Shown in pieces: positions 53,979-61,610 of a DNA stretch of 64,000 bases. The first letter of the stretch is position 1. Every line of letters starts with the position of its first letter. The position numbers and the translations under genes are program-made. Below the pieces are notes generated by a model. The model searched no databases, was not told where the DNA came from, and saw nothing but the letters and a program-made list of their open reading frames with translations. This DNA is from Gammaproteobacteria bacterium (GTDB lineage: Bacteria > Pseudomonadota > Gammaproteobacteria > Eutrophobiales > Eutrophobiaceae), in the NCBI GenBank assembly GCA_030835405.1, contig JAURPG010000059.1:1-64000 (forward strand), given 5' to 3'.

Positions 53979-54381
53979 AGTGAGCGCCGTTGGCGCGCTT
54001 GATTTGACTGGATTCCCGCCTACGCGGGAATGACGTTGTCGGGATATTCCTCAAACTATGAGGCCGCCATGCCGGCCCGACCTGGCATCCAATCAATCTA
54101 ATAAGCACTGTTGGCACTCATTTAATGACCCCATCCTCGGCAACTGCTCCAGGCGTTACTCTACCTCCTGCATCCATGCAGTCGTACCTTCCCTATGGGA
54201 AGGGGATACTGGCACTTGTGAGAATAACGGATTATACATCGCCGTCATTCCGGGGGCGCGTAGCGCAACCCGGAATCCAGTTTATTTAATAAGCGCCGTT
54301 GGCGTTCTTGATTTGACCGGATTCCCGCTTTCGCGGGAATATCATTGTTAGAATATTTCCACTAAGTAGACTCTTTATTTT
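53979..54381. repeat. Mosaic intergenic palindromic repeats, copy 3 (largest)
   Basis: 403 nt without a gene, between convergent genes. It contains 'gagcgccgttggcgcgcttgatt' and, 300 nt later, nearly the same unit again. Each is followed by a palindrome of pattern ATTCCC-N8-GGGAAT (at about 54015 and 54323), the pattern of the dRS3 element of Neisseria. In the middle are a 'ggcatccaat' unit, a 'gaccccatcct' unit with a 'ccttccct...gggaagg' pair, and 'cgtcattccggg...cccggaat'. The 97-codon plus-strand frame here is repeat sequence, not a gene. Confidence 0.78.
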
Positions 54382-55401
54382 TTACTCATAAAGCTCATCA
54401 ATAAATCCGCTCTCATCGATCTCACGCATCAGGCTGTCATCATAAAATTCCTCTGCCTGGTGATCTGATTCCGGAACATCATATGTTTCCAGGAGAAGCT
54501 TAATCCCTTCAACAGCCGGGTAGGGTTTCCTGGGCAAGTCATCGACATAGGCATACATCTGTTTTTGTATTTCAGGATCCGTTACGCCATACCACTTGTC
54601 CAGGGCACGATATACTGATTCAGGATTTCGTTTCATCAAGGCAATGGCCTCAATAGTGGCCATCAAAAAACGTTTTGCCATTTCCCGGTTGTTGCCTATT
54701 TCCATCCATGAGGTACTTGCACTGATCCCTGAACACACAAACGGCAGGTCCCATTCTCTCAAACTTACCAGTGGTTTTAGTCCCAGGTTTTGTGCATAGA
54801 CATGCGGGAGTTCTGCCACTATAACGGCATCGTAAAATCCCTCCGTCATTTTATCTACACGATGTTCATGATTTGGGACCAGGGTAATGTCCTTATCAAT
54901 CTCCCAACCCATACGCTTTGCAATCAAATGAAAAATAGAACCTGTGCAACTGCTATCACCTGTTGCTGAGATTAATTTTCCCTTTAGATCTTCAATGCTG
55001 TCGATACCCTCGCGGCCATAAATCCACCAGGATAACCAGTTTCCCGTGGTTCCAAGTATCACCCTGTCACCACCGTCACGTATCCTGCGGGTCACCTGTC
55101 CTACACCACCACCGGTACTGAGTAAGCGCTCGGTATCGGGATCATCGATGTATTCCGGGTTAGGAACCATACCATCACCCGCGCCTTTCTCAGCCGCACC
55201 CGGGGTCATGTATAACTGTATATTTAACCCGTACTTGTCAAAGATCCCCTCTTCTTCGGCCACAATATAAGGGAGTTTATTGGTGGAGACATCGGTCAAT
55301 GGCACCAGTAACGGCGAATCCTGGGCCGATACCAGATTAACTGTAAAGATAGAAACGATTAGTAGATAAAGATACAGAGTGGACTTGATTGCAGTATTCA
55401 T
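54382..55401 (-). CDS. Orphan ABC-transporter substrate-binding protein (NMT1/SsuA-like)
   Basis: 339 residues. Signal peptide to about residue 26 (V-S-A-Q). The NMT1-type binding fold is suggested by P-Y-I-V-A-E-E-E-G-I-F-D-K-Y-G-L-N, L-K-G-K-L-I-S-A-T and V-A-E-L-P-H. Such proteins bind sulfonates, nitrate, thiamine precursors or aromatic acids in the periplasm. No permease or ATPase gene is next to it. Divergent from amidohydrolase variant D. A short 7-bp hairpin lies just upstream of its start. Confidence 0.8.
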   Translation of the reverse strand: MNTAIKSTLYLYLLIVSIFTVNLVSAQDSPLLVPLTDVSTNKLPYIVAEEEGIFDKYGLNIQLYMTPGAAEKGAGDGMVPNPEYIDDPDTERLLSTGGGVGQVTRRIRDGGDRVILGTTGNWLSWWIYGREGIDSIEDLKGKLISATGDSSCTGSIFHLIAKRMGWEIDKDITLVPNHEHRVDKMTEGFYDAVIVAELPHVYAQNLGLKPLVSLREWDLPFVCSGISASTSWMEIGNNREMAKRFLMATIEAIALMKRNPESVYRALDKWYGVTDPEIQKQMYAYVDDLPRKPYPAVEGIKLLLETYDVPESDHQAEEFYDDSLMREIDESGFIDELYE

Positions 55402-55420
55402 AAATTTTCTCCCCCTAAAC

Positions 55421-55439
55421 TCCGGGACCTGTTCCCGGA
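55421..55439. promoter_or_regulatory. 7-bp inverted repeat upstream of the substrate-binding protein gene
   Basis: Arms TCCGGGA and TCCCGGA surround a 5-nt loop, 20-38 nt before the start codon at 55401 on the minus strand. It could be a small operator or a leader hairpin. No known regulator site is recognised. Confidence 0.4.
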
Positions 55440-55622
55440 TATATGGTTATGAGTATAACCATGGCCCAGAATCCCGGCAATGTGTCTTTAAAACACTATT
55501 AATTACAACTTGTTATAACATAAAAAATATCACTCTATATCCTTTGCACAATCTATGCATTTTGCTTCACAACAAAATTACACTACTATTTTCCTGAGTG
55601 ACTTAATATATAAGGTGAAAAA

Positions 55623-57452
55623 ATGAAGATAATAAAACAGTTTCTTATGGTCTGTTCCATGCTTATCTCTATTTCAGTATGGGCACAATCATCACTGCTA
55701 ATGAATTATGCGGACCTGGTGCTGTATAACGGCCAGGTCATCATCGTCGACCAGGAATTTAATATTGCCGAGGCCATTGCCATCCGTGACGGCAAGGTGC
55801 TGGCCACGGGTAACACCAGTGACATGATGGCCCTGGCCGGACCGGATACGGAAAGGCTGGACCTGCAGGGACGTACCGTCACTCCGGGGTATATCTATAA
55901 TGATGGTGACAATGCCGTACCTGGTGGCGATATTTATAAAGATACCCTGGTGGATGGCTATCTGTCCGGACGGATCAAGGGTGAACACCTGGAAGAATTA
56001 CTGCAATCAATTGATGAGGTACTGGGTCGATCCCACAGCGGCGACCCCGTTTTCATCAACATGCCCAAGGACTATCCCCTTGAGGCCTCGAACTGGACCG
56101 CGGACGATATTGACGAGATCGCACCGGATAATCCGCTGGCACTGTTTTACACCAGCAGTGACGTCAAGGTAAACCATGCCATGCTGGAACGCGCCTTCGC
56201 GTTGGGCTTACCAAGAGATCACTTCGGGGTAAAAAAAGACGCTGACGGAGTGGCAACGGGAGAACTCTTCCATGAGGCCACAGGGTTCATCGGCTGGTCG
56301 GTAAGGCCCTATCCTTCACGGGACTATATTGAAACCGCGCTTGAGGAGGCCAAGGCCTCATTCCTGGGATATCTCAGTTCCGGTATTACCACTACTACCG
56401 GACATATGAGTGGCCTGACTATCAGTATGCTCAATGAGCTGTTTCAGAAAGGTGAGCTAACCATGCGGGTCTACCCCGGCCATGACTTTACCCGCCAGAA
56501 CCCTTTCCCAGAGCAGTATTTAAAACGTATTGGAAACCTGGTGGACTTTTCCCTGTATGACCCGGCAAGCGGTCCCATGGTGAAGATTGTAGGTGCGGCA
56601 CTTGCGTCGCTGGGCGATGGCCCTAACAGCCCATCCGGTATGCTGACCATACAGGCCAAGGACAAGATCCTCCCTGACCTGGGAGGCACAACGCATGGCT
56701 GGAACAAGTGGACCGGTGAGGCAGTCACGGGACTGTCATGGGAAGACCTCAGCGATGAACAACGTTACATGACTGACTGGAATACCATGCGGCTGTTAAA
56801 CAAGTATGGCTGGAATACCAGTGGTAACCACAATATGGGCAGCGGGGCCATGAGGGTGGTACTGGACGCTGTGGAGAATGCCTACGCCGGTGAGATCCTG
56901 TTCGAGCAGGTCAAACCTAATGCCTATGACCACAATGTTATCTGGCATGAAGACAATTATCCCAAGATCCTTCAATACAATGACAAGCTGCGTTTTGCAT
57001 TAAACATTGGCGAGATCTTTGAACCAAGGGAGGTCAATGGGGTACCTGTATTACACTATGAATACGAATCCCAACTAGATGACATCCAGCCGGTAAAAGA
57101 CTTGCTGGAGCTGGGTATCAACGTCCACTTTGAAGGGACTGATGGCCATAACCATCCCATGAAGCTCATCAAATATGCCGTGACCCGCACAGATGACAAC
57201 GGTAAAGTCATTGGTCCTGACCAGGCCATAGACCGCGCCACAGCACTACGGATGATTACCTCTTATGGCGCAAGGTTTATTGGAGAAGAATTAAGCCTGG
57301 GTTCTCTGGAGCCAGGTAAATGGGCTGACTTCGCAGTGTTAGATGGTGATTTCATGCAGGTTGAAGATCACGAACTGGACGAACTGGATATTGACCTGAC
57401 GTATGTAGCAGGCAAACTAATGTACGACGCCAGCCTCTGGGAAACTGAATAA
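55623..57452 (+). CDS. Secreted amidohydrolase-like protein, D-G-D variant D
   Basis: 609 residues. Signal peptide to about residue 22 (V-W-A-Q). D-L-V-L-Y-N-G-Q-V-I, A-I-A-I-R-D-G-K, then T-P-G-Y-I-Y-N93-D-G-D-N97 replaces HxH. T-T-T-G-H-M-S-G-L, S-G-N-H-N-M-G-S and Y-D-H-N-V-I-W-H-E are present. The G-S-D site reads G-T-D. The C-terminal L-E-P-G-K-W-A-D-F-A-V-L strand closes the protein. It is the closest relative of variant B at 38309, with the same H-E after the D-H-N motif. A terminator follows at once. Divergent from the orphan binding-protein gene, so the two may serve one substrate. Confidence 0.85.
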   Translation: MKIIKQFLMVCSMLISISVWAQSSLLMNYADLVLYNGQVIIVDQEFNIAEAIAIRDGKVLATGNTSDMMALAGPDTERLDLQGRTVTPGYIYNDGDNAVPGGDIYKDTLVDGYLSGRIKGEHLEELLQSIDEVLGRSHSGDPVFINMPKDYPLEASNWTADDIDEIAPDNPLALFYTSSDVKVNHAMLERAFALGLPRDHFGVKKDADGVATGELFHEATGFIGWSVRPYPSRDYIETALEEAKASFLGYLSSGITTTTGHMSGLTISMLNELFQKGELTMRVYPGHDFTRQNPFPEQYLKRIGNLVDFSLYDPASGPMVKIVGAALASLGDGPNSPSGMLTIQAKDKILPDLGGTTHGWNKWTGEAVTGLSWEDLSDEQRYMTDWNTMRLLNKYGWNTSGNHNMGSGAMRVVLDAVENAYAGEILFEQVKPNAYDHNVIWHEDNYPKILQYNDKLRFALNIGEIFEPREVNGVPVLHYEYESQLDDIQPVKDLLELGINVHFEGTDGHNHPMKLIKYAVTRTDDNGKVIGPDQAIDRATALRMITSYGARFIGEELSLGSLEPGKWADFAVLDGDFMQVEDHELDELDIDLTYVAGKLMYDASLWETE

Positions 57453-57457
57453 AAAAA

Positions 57458-57478
57458 GGGGGCAACAGCCCCCTTTTT
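57458..57478 (+). terminator. Rho-independent terminator after amidohydrolase D
   Basis: Stem GGGGGC/GCCCCC with a 4-nt loop, followed by five Ts and preceded by an A-run, so it could act in both directions. It begins six bases after the stop codon. Confidence 0.9.
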
Positions 57479-57510
57479 CCGTCTTACGTCTCACATTTAA
57501 CTTCTAACTT

Positions 57511-58836
57511 TTATACAGACGCATGCCCCGTCCCAGGTATTGCCTTCAGGGCCTCAAGGGTACCATCATCTTCTTCAAAGGCTACATCGCGCTTGAGCAG
57601 GACTGAAGCCGACCTCACCTTGTGGGATTCAGGATTTACTCCCGGCGGTGTCTGGTCTTTCTCCTGATGTTTATCAATGGCATCAAACATCATACGCCGT
57701 GCCTTCATGATCCCCTGGTCGGTAGGCGCCAGCACCTCCTGGGTGCGGTCACAGGTACCTCCCCAGGCGACCCGTCGTCCACTGACCGGATCAATGCCCA
57801 CCATACTCTCCTGTAGCGAACCGTCATGAATGGCGATGCCTTCCACACCACTGTAGGAGATTCCCATTTTCTGGTGGTCACGGTTCATCAGGTAATCATT
57901 ATCCTTATTTGCCTTGGGGATATAGGTCCCCGGGACATATTCACAATGCACACCCTTACCCTGTTCCATGTGCCAGATTTCCTGATCGGTGAGATCTCGC
58001 TCGGGCTTATAGTCATAGCTTCAGGCATAACAGGTATCATCGTTAATCGGTATCCAGAAATGTCCGTGGACCGGGTAATCACCCCGCGGTGGCACCATGG
58101 TAAAACTGGGCAGAAGAAACTGGGTAATACGCCAGTAGTACTGGTCATCTTCCGCATTACGATGCGCACCCACCAATAACCCGTCATCATGGTCAACTAC
58201 CTTGAAGATGGGTTGCAGATCATTAATGTTGTACTTGTTACCCCCGGCACCCTTGAACAGGGGATCGGAATCCACATTGTCGCCATGCAGGAACGTCACA
58301 TGACTGGAATCAATACCACCTTCCAGTGCCTGTAACCAGTTGCTGGCCTGGAATCGTTTGGAGACAAACCGCCTCGCTGATGGCACGGTGCAAAATTCAT
58401 ATTCCGGCTCTGCCGGCTTCTTGTCGGGTGGTCCCATGTAGGCCCATAACACCCCACCTTTTTCAACCATCGGGTAGGATTTTAATTTGATGTTTTTACA
58501 GAATTCAGGGGATTCGGACGGGACATCCACACACTTCCCGTTGACATCAAATTTCCAACCGTGGTAGGGACAACGTAAACCACTTTCTTCATTACGCCCA
58601 AACCATAAAGACACACATCGATGCGCGCAGAATTCATCAATCAACCCCAGTTTTCCCTCACTATCGCGGAAGGCGACGAGTAATTCAGACAATAATTCCA
58701 CTCTGACTGGCGCGCAATCAGGTTCTGGAAGTTCCTCTGCCAAAAGGCAGGGCATCCAGTAACGCCTGAATACTTCCCCCATTGGAGTACCGGGACCGGT
58801 TTGAGTAATTAGATCATTTTTTTCTTTTGTTAACAT
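57511..58836 (-). pseudogene. Rieske aromatic-ring oxygenase with in-frame TGA (paralog of 18597-19916)
   Basis: A 442-codon frame interrupted once by TGA at 58021-58023. Before it the first 271 residues hold C-A-H-R-C-V-S-L and R-C-P-Y-H-G-W-K-F-D (Rieske cluster) and D-S-S-H-V-T-F-L-H (iron site). After it the remaining 169 codons stay in frame and match the intact paralog at 18597. The paralog has Trp in W-A-W-S-F-D-Y-K-P at the stop position, so a single TGG-to-TGA change explains it. No other disruption is seen, so the event is recent, or the stop is read through, or the base is a sequencing error. A translated fragment would lack most of the catalytic domain. Confidence 0.85.
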
Positions 58837-59017
58837 GGATAGACTCCTTTCTCTAACTGGCTTTACCAGTAGAACGATTTAGATTCAGACACCTAAAACC
58901 GTTTTCCTCATTGGTTTTAATAAAACTTCAGGTGTTGATGAAGGCTACCATTTGGACCGTGACGACATTATGATCCAGATCAAGATTTGAATTTAAGCGT
59001 TTTGTAATGCGAAAAAA

Positions 59018-59773
59018 TCAGGAAGAGGCGGTCTTGTTTAAAGCAGGGGTGCAATCCTGTTCAGAATAGATTTCTTTTAAGGCGTCCATGTCCTCAATGG
59101 TGATGTATTTATGATTGATACTGATCATTCCCTGTTTTTGTAGCTTACTCATGGTGCGGCTAACTGTTTCAAACGTCAGCCCAAGGTAATTGCCTATTTC
59201 AGATCGTGACATAGCAAGCCTGAATTCCTTTTCCGAGTAACCCAGTTGCTTATATCGTCTGGATAAAGACAAAAGAAAGATCGCTATACGCCCTTCTGCA
59301 TGTTTCTTGGTAACGGTAAGTAACAGCTGGTTTTCGTGCGAAATTTCCCGGCCCATCACCTTGAACATCTCTTTATTTAGGGAGGGCAACTGCCCGCAGA
59401 TGTTTGAAAGATTATCAAATGGAATAGCACACAGGAAACTGGTATCCAGTGCCTCCGCGGTACAGCAATGAACCCCCTTTTCAATACCGTCTAGCCCTAC
59501 AATCTCACCCGGCAGGTAAAACCCGATAATCTATTCCTCACCCTGGGCCGAGCTCGCAGTTAATTTAACACAACCGGTACGCACAGCATAGATACTTCAA
59601 AAATTGTCACCGCAACGAAACAGGACATCCCCCCGATGCAACGGCTGGGTGCGAGTGACGATACTCTCAAGCTTGTCCAATTCATCCTTTTCCAGGCCTC
59701 TGGGTAAACATAGCTCATGCAAACTGCAGTTTTCGTAGCTCACCTTGATCTTTGTAAAGTCAAATACATACAT
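59018..59773 (-). pseudogene. ANR/FNR-type regulator with two in-frame stops
   Basis: About 252 codons in one frame. N-C-S-L-H-E-L-C-L-P begins a Crp/FNR protein with G-D-V-L-F-R-C-G-D and a C-terminal helix-turn-helix (E-I-G-N-Y-L-G-L-T-F-E-T-V-S-R). TGA at 59597-59599 interrupts D-N-F/S-I-Y-A-V-R, and TAG at 59531-59533 interrupts G-E-E/I-I-G-F, where ANR and FNR have Gln. Both lie in the sensory domain. The first of the four cluster cysteines appears to be Tyr, so the iron-sulfur site was already altered. The DNA-binding end from about 59389 could be translated alone. FNR-type proteins control oxygen-responsive genes. Confidence 0.82.
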
Positions 59774-59964
59774 AACAGATTTAAGCCTTTATATTGATGA
59801 TCTTGTCTAAGCAGTTATTTTATAAACATCATTATCTGCTATTTTAAACGGATCATCTACTGTATAGAGGCAGAATAATCACTATCAATGCCAATATTCA
59901 TTTTGTTAACTTGAAATGAATAGTAGTATGATTTTAATAATGAAATTTTCACCTGGAGAGCAAC

Positions 59965-61338
59965 ATGGCCAACGAGTATACGCTTTTCACCAGATGGGTA
60001 ATGCTAGCCTTTCTGGTTTTTAATTATCCCCTCGTAGCACAGACCACCATCGAAGAGGACATATTGCAAATGCTGGAAGACCCGCGACCCTACCATGCCA
60101 TTCCTGAATCGGAATTTCTACAGCTGGGCTGGGACCTGCCCGATGACGGCATGACGGTCAAGGCCCTGGCAGATGCGGCACCGGGTATCGCCTTTGACCC
60201 CCGGGATCTGGAGAGACTCCCCAGTGACAAACTGGGATACAAGGTCATCTGGCATGAACACCGTTACCAGGTCTATGGGCTGGACTGGGACATCCCTGGG
60301 CTACACCTGATCCCCAATGACCCCCTGCCGGGTATGCCCACACTGGTGATCATCAACGGCGGCGCATCCAACTGGTATGAATTCTATGTGGACTCGCTAA
60401 ACCGACCCGGCATTGGCCAGTACCTGGCACAGAGGATCCCGGTGATGCTGGTGACCATCCCCGGTAATTATCGCCATGGCGGCTGGACAGAAAACCAGTT
60501 AGATAAACGGATACCAGGGTATGTCCTGGATCGTGATGTATCAGAGCAGGAAGTGAAAGTCAGAAACGCCAGCTATACCTTTAAAGTGGTCACCGAGGGT
60601 GTTCGACAACTGCTGGAGGCCACCACCACCGGACTGGTAAGCATCATCGGTCATTCTACCGGAGGGGAGATCCAGTACATCCTCAAGGACTCGTCGCTGA
60701 AAGACCGTCTAGGAGACCTGATGATCGGCTGGGGCACCGGCGGTCCTGCCGGCCTGGATGCCATGCGTCAGTTCCGCCGCGTCATCAAACCCGGCGAATA
60801 CCCCCATGCCTCCCAGATCAAGGCCAGGCCGTCTGAAGATTATTCCAGGGGCTATCTCGGGCCGTTAAACCCGTTCTGGGACGAGACCAAGACCCGGTTT
60901 GAAATGGCCGATCACTGGCAGGGACTGGAGCGCCGACGTAAACCTGATTTCAAACAACCCTTACAGGATTATGAGCATTCCAGTGCCAACTACCTGACAG
61001 ATTATATCGCCGGACAAATTCGGGAGACCCTGGATAACAATGAATTCGGGGTGGATAGCGAAGAGGTCGTAGGAGATCTGTTTACCACCATGGACGCCCC
61101 CGATACCGGATACCGACGCATGATCTGGACCACCGCCAGACAGGATACAGGACACTGGAATACCAATATCAGCGAGGCCAGGGAATTACTGATTGCCAAT
61201 GAATTCCGTGAGAAAAATCCCGACGCCGCAATTCGGGTCATGATGTTTGACCTGCCCATGACCCACTACGGCCATATAGAAAAGCCCAGGCAACTGGCGG
61301 GAGGTATCCTTGCCGCACTGAAGTGGTTGTATCAATAG
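59965..61338 (+). CDS. Secreted alpha/beta hydrolase 2
   Basis: 457 residues with a signal peptide (to about residue 26, V-A-Q-T). The oxyanion loop is N-G-G-A-S-N (131-136) and the nucleophile elbow is I-I-G-H-S231-T-G-G. A late M-T-H-Y-G-H supplies the likely catalytic His. It shares the G-H-S-T-G-G motif and secreted nature with the hydrolase at 52494. A periplasmic esterase/lactonase role is probable. ATG 59965 has GGAG upstream. It is intact although genes on both sides carry nonsense codons, which suggests it is still selected. Confidence 0.82.
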   Translation: MANEYTLFTRWVMLAFLVFNYPLVAQTTIEEDILQMLEDPRPYHAIPESEFLQLGWDLPDDGMTVKALADAAPGIAFDPRDLERLPSDKLGYKVIWHEHRYQVYGLDWDIPGLHLIPNDPLPGMPTLVIINGGASNWYEFYVDSLNRPGIGQYLAQRIPVMLVTIPGNYRHGGWTENQLDKRIPGYVLDRDVSEQEVKVRNASYTFKVVTEGVRQLLEATTTGLVSIIGHSTGGEIQYILKDSSLKDRLGDLMIGWGTGGPAGLDAMRQFRRVIKPGEYPHASQIKARPSEDYSRGYLGPLNPFWDETKTRFEMADHWQGLERRRKPDFKQPLQDYEHSSANYLTDYIAGQIRETLDNNEFGVDSEEVVGDLFTTMDAPDTGYRRMIWTTARQDTGHWNTNISEARELLIANEFREKNPDAAIRVMMFDLPMTHYGHIEKPRQLAGGILAALKWLYQ

Positions 61339-61359
61339 TTAGCAAAAGCCCGTTGACTA

Positions 61360-61393
61360 AGTGCGTTATCGGCTTATATGTCGATAACGCACT
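61360..61393. other. 12-bp perfect inverted repeat after the secreted hydrolase gene
   Basis: Arms AGTGCGTTATCG (61360-61371) and CGATAACGCACT (61382-61393) with a 10-nt loop. It lies 22 nt beyond the stop. No T-run follows, so it may stabilise mRNA ends or terminate weakly. The 272 nt to the next start at 61611 hold nothing else recognised except AT-rich sequence. Confidence 0.65.
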
Positions 61394-61610
61394 ATATTTA
61401 AATAGACCTGTACTAGATAAAACCTGACGCCCTGAGTACTAAATACTTTATTAATTTATATTGATAATTAATTTCCCCAAAAAAAATCAACAATCTGTTG
61501 TTTTTTTGCACTCTTGCAGATTTTTTCACTTCCTTCTTCTAGTCTTAACTTAGTTATCGAAGTAATTGTGGTTAAAAATAATAAATCATTACTTAGGGGG
61601 ATGTTTATTT

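Noticed and set aside
54058-54351. 97-codon plus-strand ORF
   Set aside because: Lies wholly within palindromic repeat modules that recur elsewhere in other frames.
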